DNA from: an uncultured Verrucomicrobiota bacterium
GTDB taxonomy: Bacteria > Verrucomicrobiota > Verrucomicrobiia > Limisphaerales > CAIQOK01
Assembly: GCA_903873415.1 (NCBI GenBank)
Contig: CAIQOK010000150.1
Coordinates: 1-55,277, forward strand
Direction of reading: 5' to 3'
DNA: 55,277 bases
Part shown: piece by piece, positions 18,205-26,485 of the stretch
Layout of the letters: every line of letters starts with the position of its first letter
Numbering within the stretch: position 1 is the stretch's first letter
Notes under the pieces: model-generated
Seen by the model: the letters and a program-made list of their open reading frames with translations, nothing else
Told to the model about the DNA's origin: nothing
Databases searched by the model: none
Position numbers and translations under genes: made by a program

Positions 18205-19311
18205 CTATTTTCTGATGTCGAGCTCGGGCCATTGCGCGGTGACGGTGGTGCCTTCGCCCGGCCGGCTTCGGAATTCCAGTGATCCGCCGTGCATTTCAAG
18301 CAGCCGTTTGCAGATCGTCAGGCCTAGTCCGAGTCCTTCCTGCTCGTGGAGCTTGCGGTCGAATTGCATGTAGGCACCGATGCGGCTGATTTGGTCCGCA
18401 GACAGTCCATGGCCCTGATCGGTGACTGTGAGTGCAACGCCGGCGGGAGAGCGGCCCCAAGAGACGCGGACTGGGGAGCCTGGGAGTGAGAATTTGAAGG
18501 CGTTTTGAAGGAGTTCATCGACGATTTTGCCGAAATAATCCTCCAGCATCGGAACCGGGGCCGGGGTCAGGTGCAGGCTCAAATCTCCCGGTCGGGCGGC
18601 CAGCCGGGCCTGCGTCAGGGCCCGTTGTTCCACGAGATCCTTGGCGTTGGCGGTGTTTTGGTCCAGGAGGTTTTTGAGTTTGAGGGGGTCGGAGGCGCAG
18701 GTTTCCAACTGGGCATGGATGAGGAAGTTTTCGACCAAACGTTCCAGTTGCCGGGCGGACTGGTAGATGACCTGGCCCATCTCGGCGATTTCCGCGGGTT
18801 GGAGTGAGCGGGCTTCGGTGGTGAGGATCTCGCCGTAAGCCAGGATGCCGTTGAGCGGGGTGCGCAGTTCGTGGGGCAGCATGAGACTGATATTCTCACG
18901 CAGGTCCGAGAGTTTGCGCTCCGCCTCCATGCGCATGGCATCGAGTTTTTTCAACCGGACGTCCACCGCCGCGTAGAGGGCGTCGATTGTGAAGGGCTTG
19001 GGCAGGTAATCGTCGGCCCCCAACTCCATGCCGTGGCGCATGCCCGCGGGGTCGGCCAAACCGGTCATAAGAATGAACGGGATGCTGGCGGTCAACGGGT
19101 CGGCGCGGAGGGATGCCAGAGCGAGGTAGCCGGCATCTTCCAGTTCCATGTGGACGTCGCAGAGAATGAGGTCGGGGATTTCCTGACGTGCCAGCTCGAC
19201 GCCGCGCCGGCCGGTGTCCGCTTCCAAAACCATGAAGCCGTGCTGGGAGAGGGCGAGATTGATCATCTCGCGCAGCCAGTCTTGGTCGTCAATGACCAGA
19301 ATTTTTTTCAT
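18205..19311 (-). CDS. Receiver-histidine kinase hybrid, receiver first
   Basis: A cytoplasmic 368-residue signalling protein. Residues 1-120 form a response-regulator receiver (VIDDQD acidic patch, phospho-acceptor Asp52 in LILCDVHM, Lys105 in LPKPF). A coiled linker leads to a HisKA helix with PHELRTPLNG (His147), then a HATPase_c domain with the N-box DELLQNAFKFS, the G1 box DQGHGL and the G2 box GLGLGL. There is no membrane segment and no PAS domain, so input probably comes by phosphorylation of the receiver by another kinase. ATG 19311 is chosen because the receiver begins there; an upstream in-frame start would add 22 unrelated residues. Confidence 0.9.
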   Translation of the reverse strand: MKKILVIDDQDWLREMINLALSQHGFMVLEADTGRRGVELARQEIPDLILCDVHMELEDAGYLALASLRADPLTASIPFILMTGLADPAGMRHGMELGADDYLPKPFTIDALYAAVDVRLKKLDAMRMEAERKLSDLRENISLMLPHELRTPLNGILAYGEILTTEARSLQPAEIAEMGQVIYQSARQLERLVENFLIHAQLETCASDPLKLKNLLDQNTANAKDLVEQRALTQARLAARPGDLSLHLTPAPVPMLEDYFGKIVDELLQNAFKFSLPGSPVRVSWGRSPAGVALTVTDQGHGLSADQISRIGAYMQFDRKLHEQEGLGLGLTICKRLLEMHGGSLEFRSRPGEGTTVTAQWPELDIRK

Positions 19312-19420
19312 CGGCACAATCCAAAATCCGCACACTGCCTGTCTCAGGTGAGGACACGCAGGACCGTATTCCACCACGGGAGCGGAGTGACTACCTAAAG
19401 CAATGAGCGTGCCCGGGAGG

Positions 19421-19862
19421 TCAGACGTCGATCACAGGGCCATTTCCTCCGGGGTCGGAAGGGGGCGGGGGGCGGGGGGTGCGCTGAACTCGGACGCTGG
19501 TGTTGCCGGAGCGGGTGAGGACATTGAGAGGGAGTGAGGTCAGGCTGATGACCAGCGCGCCCCCAAAAGGCGGCCCAGAACGAGTTGACCGTGAACTGGG
19601 GTTGCAGGAGGAATCCGACGAAATAGAGGAGCAGGCCGTTGATCACCAGCATGAACAGACCCAAGGTGAAGATGAGCAGGGGCAGGGCGACGAGCAGTAA
19701 GATGGGGCGTAGGAATGCGTTGAGGATGCCCAGCAAAAGGGAGGCTGTCATCAGGTCGGTGAATTTATCGTAGTGCAATCCGGGGACGATGGAGACGGCC
19801 AGCAAGACGGCCAGAGTGTTGATGAGCCAGCTCTGGAGGAATTTTTTAAGCGTTGGCGGCAT
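19421..19862 (-). pseudogene. Phage-holin-4/YvlD family membrane protein with apparent frameshift
   Basis: From ATG 19862 the frame encodes a small four-helix membrane protein of the PF04020 (phage_holin_4_2, YvlD-like) type, with LLLGILNAFLRPILLL and GLLLYFVGF segments. After SFWAAFWG the frame changes. Skipping one base in the run of five C on the plus strand (19560-19564) restores ALVISLTSLPLNVL and an ending at the stop at 19421-19423, about 146 residues, the family's usual length. Without it the frame reads into a proline-rich tail that ends at 19395. A homopolymer sequencing error is the likeliest cause; a genuine recent mutation is the alternative. It starts 7 nt after accA. The role of the family is unknown. 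Confidence 0.75.
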
Positions 19863-19869
19863 GAGATCG

Positions 19870-20898
19870 CTAGGGGGCTTTGGGTGCGGCCCGTTTGGCG
19901 GCGGTTTTGGTTGCGGCCTGCTCGGCGGGAGTGGGTTCTTTCTCCAAGAAATGGCCGTGGGCGCGGAATTTCGCGTAGCGCGTCCGCAACCGGTCCCCGG
20001 CGGACAACTCAAGCAACTGCTCCAGATGCGCCAGGAGATGGCCTTGCAAATGCGCCGACATGGTTTTGAGATCGGTGTGGGCGCCACCCAGAGGCTCGGG
20101 AATGATCTGGTCCACAAGCCCGAGTTCCAGAAGGTCGCCGGCGGAAATCTTCAGGGCGACGGCGGCTTTGGCGGCGGCGGACCGGTCTTTCCATAAAATG
20201 GCGGCGCAGCCTTCGGGGCTGATGACCGAGTAGTAGGCGTTTTCGAGGATCAAGACGCGGTCGGCGATGCCGATGCCCAGGGCGCCGCCGGAGCCGCCTT
20301 CGCCGATGACTGCGGCGATGATGGGGACTTCCAGGAGCATCATTTCGCGGAGGTTGACGGCGATGGCCTCGGCGATGTGGCGTTCCTCGGCGCCGATGCC
20401 GGGGTAGGCGCCGGCGGTGTCGATAAGAGTGATGATGGGCAGGCCGAATTTGTCGGCCATGCGCATGAGGCGGAGGGCTTTGCGGTAGCCTTCGGGGTGT
20501 GCGGAGCCGAAATTGCGGAGGATGTTTTCCTTGGTGTCGCGCCCCTTTTGAGTGCCGATGACCATGACCTTGTGGCCGCCCAGGGATGCGAACCCGCCCA
20601 CAACGGCGCGATCCTCGGCGAAGAGGCGGTCGCCATGCAGTTCGGAGAAGCCGGTGAAGGCGGTGTGCAAGTAGTCGAGGGTGAAGGGGCGTTTGGGGTG
20701 GCGTGCGATTTTGACGCGGTCCCAGGCGCTGAGGTTGGAGAAAATCTGGCGTTTGGTCTCCTCGATTTTCTTTTCAATCAGAGCGACTTCGCGTTCCAGA
20801 CTGATGTCCAAGGAGTGGGCTTCCGGATGGTTTTTCAACTCCGTCAGCTTGCTCTGCAGTTCGAGGATGGGCTTTTCGAAGTCGAGTTGATGTTTCAT
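19870..20898 (-). CDS. accA: Acetyl-CoA carboxylase carboxyltransferase subunit alpha
   Basis: AccA, with AccD, transfers the carboxyl group from biotin to acetyl-CoA to give malonyl-CoA, the first step of fatty-acid synthesis. The 342-residue protein has the typical N-terminal helical segment (LDFEKPILELQSKL) and then the crotonase-like core with HGDRLF, GGFASLGG, PEGYRKALRLM, DTAGAYPG and the oxyanion-hole glycine-rich GEGGSGGALG. The Ala/Lys-rich tail of about 20 residues is poorly conserved. The start is preceded by promoter-like boxes very close to the ATG. accD is not in the window. Confidence 0.96.
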   Translation of the reverse strand: MKHQLDFEKPILELQSKLTELKNHPEAHSLDISLEREVALIEKKIEETKRQIFSNLSAWDRVKIARHPKRPFTLDYLHTAFTGFSELHGDRLFAEDRAVVGGFASLGGHKVMVIGTQKGRDTKENILRNFGSAHPEGYRKALRLMRMADKFGLPIITLIDTAGAYPGIGAEERHIAEAIAVNLREMMLLEVPIIAAVIGEGGSGGALGIGIADRVLILENAYYSVISPEGCAAILWKDRSAAAKAAVALKISAGDLLELGLVDQIIPEPLGGAHTDLKTMSAHLQGHLLAHLEQLLELSAGDRLRTRYAKFRAHGHFLEKEPTPAEQAATKTAAKRAAPKAP

Positions 20899-20906
20899 CG
20901 GCGTTT

Positions 20907-20935
20907 AAATTAGCGGGGGTGGCAAAAGCAGGCAA
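20907..20935 (-). promoter_or_regulatory. Candidate accA promoter
   Basis: On the minus strand TTGCCT (20935-20930) and TAATTT (20912-20907) are spaced by 17 bp. The -10-like box ends 8 nt before the ATG at 20898. The implied start site falls at the ATG and there is no Shine-Dalgarno sequence. Confidence 0.45.
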
Positions 20936-20968
20936 CGCTCAATTCCGGAAGTGCGGGTGCTTTGGGGG

Positions 20969-20996
20969 TTGACATTGGGGGCGGGGAAAATAGTCT
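20969..20996 (+). promoter_or_regulatory. Candidate rpsU promoter
   Basis: A consensus TTGACA at 20969-20974 and TAGTCT at 20991-20996 are spaced by 16 bp. A start near 21003 leaves a leader of about 70 nt that can form a hairpin around CGCG-GGCC...GGCC-GCG (about 21018-21040). Confidence 0.55.
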
Positions 20997-21073
20997 GTTC
21001 CACCCGGCGGTTGGCACCGCGTGGCCATGAAGGCCGCGTTCTGCCCCGGCCGGTAGAGAGGAAGTGAATTAGT

Positions 21074-21271
21074 TTGACCGAGATTAAGTTAAAAAAAGGC
21101 GAACCCGTGGACAAGGCGTTGCGCCGCTTGAAGAAGAAAGTGGATCGGGAAGGCACGCTCAAAATCGTGCGCGCCAACCGGAGCTATGAAAAACCGAGCG
21201 AACGCCGACGCCGCAAGGAAAAAGTGGCCCGGTTCTCCGCCATGTTGAGCGCCCGTTACGCCGACATGTGA
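21074..21271 (+). CDS. rpsU: 30S ribosomal protein S21
   Basis: S21 is a small basic protein of the 30S platform that helps initiation. The 65 residues match the family over their length (KKGEPVDKALRRLKKKVDREG, then a basic RRRRKEK stretch). The start is TTG at 21074: a stop codon (TAG) lies directly before it in frame, and GAGGAAGTG is placed upstream as ribosome binding site, so no ATG start is possible. Confidence 0.94.
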   Translation: MTEIKLKKGEPVDKALRRLKKKVDREGTLKIVRANRSYEKPSERRRRKEKVARFSAMLSARYADM

Positions 21272-21290
21272 TCGCCTGTTTCAATCATCA

Positions 21291-21344
21291 TTAAACCGCT
21301 GAACAGTTGAATCCCGGAATTGATTCAACCGTTCAGCGGTTTAA
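21291..21344 (+). terminator. Long hairpin after rpsU
   Basis: The 23-nt arm at 21291-21313 pairs with 21322-21344 with one mismatch around an 8-nt loop (outer arms TTAAACCGCTGAAC and GTTCAGCGGTTTAA). It overlaps the upstream part of the next open frame and so argues for that gene's start at 21379 rather than earlier. It could also stabilise the rpsU mRNA end. Confidence 0.7.
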
Positions 21345-21378
21345 CTTCTTAAAACCGACCGGCACCATTTCCCGAGCT

Positions 21379-22293
21379 ATGTATGCGTTTTCCACCTGCT
21401 GGAACTCCCACCGCCACACCGACGGACGCGCCATGCTGCGCGAGATCCGGGATCTGGGGTTTGAGTTTGTCGAGCTGAGCCACGGCACGCGCATCAGTTT
21501 GATGCCCGGGATTTTGGAGGCGGTGGCCGCCGGCGAGATGCGGATTTCCAGCCTGCACAATTTCTGTCCGCTGCCGATGGGCGTGAACCATTCGGCGCCC
21601 AACCTCTACCAGTTTTCAGACGAGCGGCCGCGCCAGGTCGAACTGGCCGAGCGCTACACGCTCAAAACCCTGGAGCTGGCCGCCCGGCTTCAGGCCCCGC
21701 TGGTCGTCATGCACAGCGGAAGCATCGAGATGAAAAACTACACCGACAAGCTGCTGGAGATGGTCGCCGACGGGGAGAAGGAAAGCGGCAAATACAAGAA
21801 ACTCTGCCAAGAAGCGGATAAAAAACGAGCGGACCGCAAACCGGAGCATTTCGATCGCGTCATTGAGGCCTATAAAAGGATTCTCCCGGTTGCCGAAAAA
21901 CTCGGGGTCAAACTGGGCGTCGAAAACCGACAGGCCCTGGAGGAGCTGCCGATAGAAAGCGATTACGCCCAGCTCTTTCGCGATCTGCCCAGCCCGAGCT
22001 TGGCCTACTGGCACGACACGGGGCACGCCCAGATCAAAGCCAATCTGGGCTTTTTGGATCACCGGCAGCATCTGGCCTCACTGCGCGACCGGCTGGCCGG
22101 GTTCCATATTCACGATGTGGAATTTCCGGGGCGCGACCATTGTCCACCCGGGAGCGGCGGGGTGGATTTTGCGGCGCTCGCTCCGCTGGTCCGGCCCTGG
22201 GACATCAAGGTTTTTGAATTCAGCCCGTCGATGAAGGTGGAGGACGCCCGCCGGGGCATCGCCCATATCCAAGAGCTCTGGGGCCGGGAGTAG
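21379..22293 (+). CDS. Sugar phosphate isomerase/epimerase-like protein
   Basis: A 304-residue xylose-isomerase-like TIM barrel (AP endonuclease family 2 fold). Metal-binding positions are suggested by VMHSGS, GVENR, YWHDTGHAQ and GFHIHDV, with a final glutamate in KVFEFSP. An inserted Lys/Glu-rich helix (about 135-160) is unusual. The family includes sugar isomerases, epimerases and hydroxypyruvate isomerase, and the substrate cannot be told here. It ends 12 bp from the convergent cysA stop. ATG 21379 is chosen because the family starts near MYAFSTC and the upstream extension overlaps the rpsU hairpin. Confidence 0.8.
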   Translation: MYAFSTCWNSHRHTDGRAMLREIRDLGFEFVELSHGTRISLMPGILEAVAAGEMRISSLHNFCPLPMGVNHSAPNLYQFSDERPRQVELAERYTLKTLELAARLQAPLVVMHSGSIEMKNYTDKLLEMVADGEKESGKYKKLCQEADKKRADRKPEHFDRVIEAYKRILPVAEKLGVKLGVENRQALEELPIESDYAQLFRDLPSPSLAYWHDTGHAQIKANLGFLDHRQHLASLRDRLAGFHIHDVEFPGRDHCPPGSGGVDFAALAPLVRPWDIKVFEFSPSMKVEDARRGIAHIQELWGRE

Positions 22294-22305
22294 CGGCGGC
22301 GGCGC

Positions 22306-23409
22306 TCAAATATGTTCGCCGATGGTTGGCGGGAGCTGGTAAGAGAGTTCCTTTTCCGTTGGCAGTCCGGCGCTTTCCCGGGCCAGCACCCGGTAGTTGC
22401 GGATTTGAAAAGAGATCGCCCGGCCATCTTCCAATCCGAGCTGTGCATAATCCTCTTTGGTCATGCGGCTGCGCAGGATCAGCCCGGAGGGCAGCTCCAA
22501 TTCGAGCCGGAGCATGATGCCCAGAAAGAAGGTGTGGCGTAAAATCGCCCGGTAGGGGAACAGGGCCAGGTCGGTGGAGATCTGCACCGCGTAGGGCCGG
22601 AATCCAATCCGCAGCAAGCAGCCCTCGGGTTGGTCGTGCGCTGGAAACTGCATTTCTCCGATCCGTGCCACTCCGCCTGACACCACGGTGTCGAGAACAT
22701 TCATGACGCCGATGAAGCGGGCGACGAATTCGTTGGCTGGCTGCTCGTAGACTTCGCGCGGGGTGCCGATCTGTTCGAGGTTGCCGCGGGAGAAAATGAC
22801 AATCCGGTTTGAAACCTCCATCGCCTCCTCCTGATCGTGTGTCACGAAGATGGTGGTGACGTTCAGGTCGTGGTGCAGGGTGACGAGCCACTCGCGCAGT
22901 TCCTGGCGGATCTTGGCGTCGACGGCTCCAAAGGGCTCGTCGAGCAGGAGCACGCTGGGTTTGGGTGCCAGAGCGCGGGCGATTGCCACGCGCTGGCGCT
23001 GTCCGCCAGAGAGCTGATGGGGGTAGCGCTTCTCCAGTCCTTCAAGCCCGAAGAGCTTGAGCAGTTCCTCGACGCGGGACAGGATATCGGGGCGCTTCCA
23101 TTTTTTGATTTTCAGGCCGAAGGCGATGTTTTTGGCCACGGTCATGTTTTTGAACAGCGCATAGCTCTGGAAGACGAAGCCGATGTTCCGCTCCTGCACC
23201 GGGAGCTCGTTGACGCGCCGGCCGCGGATGAAGATGTCGCCGGCGGTGGGCATCTCCAGTCCGGCTATCATTCGCAGCACGGTGGTTTTGCCTCCGCCGC
23301 TGGGGCCGAGAAGGGCCATGAGTTCCCCTTCCTTGACGGAAAAGGTGACTTGATTGACGGCGGGGACTGGGCCGAAGGCCTTGGTGACGTTTTTCAGTTC
23401 GATGCTCAT
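22306..23409 (-). CDS. cysA: Sulfate/thiosulfate ABC transporter ATP-binding protein
   Basis: CysA powers sulfate and thiosulfate import. Motifs are complete: Walker A GPSGGGKTT (35-43), Q-loop Gln81, signature LSGGQRQR (133-140), Walker B LLLDEPF (154-160) and H-loop His191. The C-terminal ~120 residues form the regulatory TOBE-like region found in CysA/PotA/MalK ATPases. Its start overlaps the cysW stop by 4 nt. It is the last gene of the seven-gene leftward operon. Confidence 0.95.
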   Translation of the reverse strand: MSIELKNVTKAFGPVPAVNQVTFSVKEGELMALLGPSGGGKTTVLRMIAGLEMPTAGDIFIRGRRVNELPVQERNIGFVFQSYALFKNMTVAKNIAFGLKIKKWKRPDILSRVEELLKLFGLEGLEKRYPHQLSGGQRQRVAIARALAPKPSVLLLDEPFGAVDAKIRQELREWLVTLHHDLNVTTIFVTHDQEEAMEVSNRIVIFSRGNLEQIGTPREVYEQPANEFVARFIGVMNVLDTVVSGGVARIGEMQFPAHDQPEGCLLRIGFRPYAVQISTDLALFPYRAILRHTFFLGIMLRLELELPSGLILRSRMTKEDYAQLGLEDGRAISFQIRNYRVLARESAGLPTEKELSYQLPPTIGEHI

Positions 23410-24344
23410 CGGGTGGTTTCGCGTGCCGGCATTTGGGGTTTCGCCTTGGAATCGGGCGGGGCGGGCTGCTGGGCGCGCGCCAGATCACGGGCCTCTTTCC
23501 ATTCCAAAAGGCTTTTCAGGATCAGGGTCAGCAGCGCGAGCAGGGCCAGGAGGCTGGCAACCGCAAAGGCCGCCGGGCCGTTGAATTCGTTGTAGAGCTT
23601 TTCCACGTGCAAGGGCATGGTGTCGGTCTGGCCGGTGATATGGCCGGAGACGACCGAGACGGCGCCGAATTCGCCCATGGCTCGGGCAGTGCACAGGATG
23701 ACGCCGTAGAGCAATCCCCATTTCACCGAGGGCAGGGTGACGTGCCAGAAGGTCTGCCAACCGTTGGCGCCGAGGGTCAGCGCCGCCTGTTCCTGTTCTG
23801 CTCCAGTGGCCTGCATGACGGGGATGAGTTCGCGTGCGACAAAAGGGAAGGTGATGAAGACGGTGGCCAGCACGATGCCGGGCACGGCGAAGATGATCTT
23901 AAGGTTGTGTTCGTCGAGCCATTTGCCAAAGAACCCCTGAAGTCCGAAGAGGACCACGAACATGAGTCCGGCCACCACCGGAGAGACGGAGAAGGGCAGA
24001 TCAATGAGGGTGATGAGCAGGGATTTCCCGCGGAAATTAAATTTAGCGATGGCCCAGGAGGCCGCCACTCCGAATACGACATTGACAGGCACGCTGATGG
24101 CCGCCACCAGCAGGGTGAGGCGGATGGCCGCCCAGGCATCAGGGGTGTAGAGGGATTCCAGATAGTAGCGCCAGCCCTTGGCGAAGGCTTGGGCGAAGAC
24201 GTTGAGCAGCGGGAGCAGCAGGAAGACCAGGCAGAAGGCCAAGGCGATGCTGATAAGCAGCCATTTGACGACGGGGGATTCCTCGGTGCTGCGGCGGGAG
24301 GGGTTTCGCGCGGCGCGCAGTCGGGTTTTAATGGGGCTGGCCAT
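23406..24344 (-). CDS. cysW: Sulfate ABC transporter permease
   Basis: The 312-residue inner-membrane permease pairs with CysT. It has six hydrophobic helices and the EAA loop that contacts CysA (EQEQAALTLGANGWQTFWHVTLP, written here by its key residues E-A-LTLGA and G). The CysW-type segment TARAMGEFGAVSVVSGHI is present. ATG 24344 is preferred; an open frame upstream lies within cysT and is not family-like. It starts directly at the end of cysT. Confidence 0.94.
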   Translation of the reverse strand: MASPIKTRLRAARNPSRRSTEESPVVKWLLISIALAFCLVFLLLPLLNVFAQAFAKGWRYYLESLYTPDAWAAIRLTLLVAAISVPVNVVFGVAASWAIAKFNFRGKSLLITLIDLPFSVSPVVAGLMFVVLFGLQGFFGKWLDEHNLKIIFAVPGIVLATVFITFPFVARELIPVMQATGAEQEQAALTLGANGWQTFWHVTLPSVKWGLLYGVILCTARAMGEFGAVSVVSGHITGQTDTMPLHVEKLYNEFNGPAAFAVASLLALLALLTLILKSLLEWKEARDLARAQQPAPPDSKAKPQMPARETTR

Positions 24345-24345
24345 G

Positions 24346-25185
24346 TCAGTGCTGGAAACGGCTGGTCCACTGTTCCAGCAGGTTGATGATGCCCAGCAAG
24401 ATAAACGAGAAGACCAGCAGAACCACTGCGAGAGCGATCGCCCCGGTGTAATCATATTCCTCCAGCCGCATCACGATGAGGTAGGGGGCTATTTCGGTTT
24501 TGAAAGGGAGGTTGCCAGAGATGAAGACGATGGAACCGTATTCGCCTATGGCGCGGGCAAACGCCAGGGCAAAGCCGGTGGTGATGGCCGGCAAGAGGGA
24601 GGGCAAGATCACTTGAGCGAAGGTGCGCAGTCGGCTCGCCCCCAGGGTGGCGGCGGCCTCCTCCACTTCCCGCTCCAGGTTTTCGAGCACGGGTTGCAGG
24701 GTGCGCACCACAAAAGGCATCCCGACAAAGGTCAGGGCGATGACGACTCCCAACGGGGTATAGGCGCCCTTGATCCCGAGAGGGACTAGGAAACGTCCCA
24801 GCCAGCCATTGGCCGCAAAGAGGTTGGCCAGGGTCAATCCGGCCACGGCAGTGGGCAAAGCGAATGGAAAATCCACCATTGCGTCCAGGAGGCGGCGGCC
24901 GGGGAATTCATAGCGTGCCAGAACCCAAGCCAGCAGGGTGCCAAAGATGGCGTTGGCCACGGCGGCGCTGAATGAGGCCAAAAAGGTCAAGCGGTAGGCT
25001 GCCAGGGCGCGCTCGGTGGTTGCCAGCCTCCAGAAATCGGCCCACGAAAGCTGGGAGGTGCGAAGGGCCAATCCGGCAAAGGGGATGAGGACGATGACAC
25101 TCAGGAAGAAGAGTGTGACACCGAGCGTCAGCCCGAAACCGGGCAGCGGATTGGACTTACCCTTCAGGTTCGCCGGCTTTTTCAT
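24346..25185 (-). CDS. cysT: Sulfate ABC transporter permease
   Basis: A 279-residue permease (CysT/CysU) with six hydrophobic helices, the family segment FPFALPTAVAGLTLA and the EAA motif EEAAATLGASRLRTF. It is followed by FARAIGEYGSIVFISGN, which is diagnostic for sulfate permeases. It forms the membrane channel with CysW. It lies 29 nt downstream of the DUF2061 gene and its stop adjoins the cysW start. Confidence 0.95.
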   Translation of the reverse strand: MKKPANLKGKSNPLPGFGLTLGVTLFFLSVIVLIPFAGLALRTSQLSWADFWRLATTERALAAYRLTFLASFSAAVANAIFGTLLAWVLARYEFPGRRLLDAMVDFPFALPTAVAGLTLANLFAANGWLGRFLVPLGIKGAYTPLGVVIALTFVGMPFVVRTLQPVLENLEREVEEAAATLGASRLRTFAQVILPSLLPAITTGFALAFARAIGEYGSIVFISGNLPFKTEIAPYLIVMRLEEYDYTGAIALAVVLLVFSFILLGIINLLEQWTSRFQH

Positions 25186-25214
25186 GGTTTCCCCTGGCGT
25201 CTGGTCCGGGCCGG

Positions 25215-25442
25215 TCAGATCTCGTAGTCTTTTCTGGGCTTCTCGCGGCCCAGTGAAATCCGGTTCCAGACCCGCTCATGCAGGTAGTAGAGACCGATCT
25301 TGGTGAACAGTTCCACAAAACCGATCGAGAGGGCCAATTTTATTTTTCCGGTCACGAGGTAGGACACAATGATGGTATCCACAGTTCCCGTCACTCGCCA
25401 GGACACTGCTTTGATCAGGCTGCGGTAATGGTTTTCACTCAT
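25215..25442 (-). CDS. DUF2061 membrane protein
   Basis: A 75-residue protein with the DUF2061 signature (SLIKAVSWRVTGTVDTI, then FVELFTKIGLYYLHERVW) and two hydrophobic segments. Genes of this family often sit with sulfate activation and uptake genes. Here it lies between the sulfate-binding protein and the permease genes, with gaps of 14 and 29 nt, which supports a role tied to sulfate uptake. The molecular function is not known. Confidence 0.9.
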   Translation of the reverse strand: MSENHYRSLIKAVSWRVTGTVDTIIVSYLVTGKIKLALSIGFVELFTKIGLYYLHERVWNRISLGREKPRKDYEI

Positions 25443-25456
25443 ATTGATTTTAAATT

Positions 25457-26461
25457 TCAGCGGCTGGCTTGTTGGATTTGATCGAAAATGCCGTTCTGGC
25501 TGAAGTGGGTTTTCTGGGCTTTCTGCCAGCCTCCGAACAGCTCGTCAATTGTGAAGAGGTTCAGTTTGGGGAACAGGGCGGCGTGTTTCTGCCGGACGGA
25601 GTCCAGACGCGGACGGTAGAACTTTTTTGCGGCGATCTCCTGTCCTTCCGGCGAGTAGAGGTATTCAAGATAAGCCTTGGCCACTGCGGTGGTGCCGTGT
25701 TTGACGGCGACGCGTTCCACCAGTGCGACCGGGGGCTCGGCCAGAATGCTTACCAAGGGGACGACCAGTTCGAGCTCGCCCTTTCCTGATTCCTGGAGGG
25801 AAAGCAACGCCTCGTTCTCCCAGGCAATCAGCACATCGCCGATGCCGCGCTGCACAAACGTGGTCGTCGCTCCGCGCGCCCCGGTGTCGAGCATGGGGAC
25901 ATTCTTGAAAAGCTTGATGATGAAGTCTCTGGCTTTGGACTCGTCGCCGCCGTTTTTCTTGAGGGCATAGCCCCAAGCCGCCAGATAATTCCACCGCGCC
26001 CCGCCGGATGTTTTGGGATTAGGAGTGATGACGGCCACGCCGGGTTTGACCAGGTCGTTCCAGTCGCGGATGTGTTTGGGGTTTCCCTTGCGCACCAGAA
26101 ACACGATGGTTGAGGTGTAGGGGGTGCTGTTGTCAGGGAGCCGCTTTTGCCAGTCGGCGGGCAGTTGGCGGCTGTTCTGTGCGATCGCGTCAATGTCATA
26201 GGCCAGGGCCAGAGTCACCACATCGGCCTCCAACCCGTCAATCACCGAGCGGGCCTGTTTGCCGGAGCCGCCATGGGATTGCTGGATGACGACGGACTGG
26301 CCGGTCTGGGTTTTCCAGTGTCTGGCGAAGGCGGCGTTGTAGTCCTGATAGAATTCCCGGGTGGGATCATAGGAGACATTGAGCAGCTTGATGTCTTTCG
26401 CCTGCGCATTGGTGAGAAGGGCCAAGGCGGCCCAGAGGATGAGTTTGGAGGGGAATCGCAT
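25457..26461 (-). CDS. sbp: Periplasmic sulfate-binding protein
   Basis: The 334-residue protein has a signal peptide (about 1-21, cleaved near AQA-KD) and the sulfate-binding family motifs [45 protein letters not shown] and AWENEA. It captures sulfate (or thiosulfate) for CysTWA. It lies 24 nt after the porin gene. Sbp and CysP are hard to separate by sequence alone; I use sbp. Confidence 0.95.
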   Translation of the reverse strand: MRFPSKLILWAALALLTNAQAKDIKLLNVSYDPTREFYQDYNAAFARHWKTQTGQSVVIQQSHGGSGKQARSVIDGLEADVVTLALAYDIDAIAQNSRQLPADWQKRLPDNSTPYTSTIVFLVRKGNPKHIRDWNDLVKPGVAVITPNPKTSGGARWNYLAAWGYALKKNGGDESKARDFIIKLFKNVPMLDTGARGATTTFVQRGIGDVLIAWENEALLSLQESGKGELELVVPLVSILAEPPVALVERVAVKHGTTAVAKAYLEYLYSPEGQEIAAKKFYRPRLDSVRQKHAALFPKLNLFTIDELFGGWQKAQKTHFSQNGIFDQIQQASR

Positions 26462-26485
26462 TGGATCAATCAGGAAGGCTGTTTT

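Noticed and set aside
19558-19570. Programmed -1 frameshift in the YvlD-type gene
   Set aside because: The required shift is +1 (or -2) and no X-XXY-YYZ heptamer is in the right phase.
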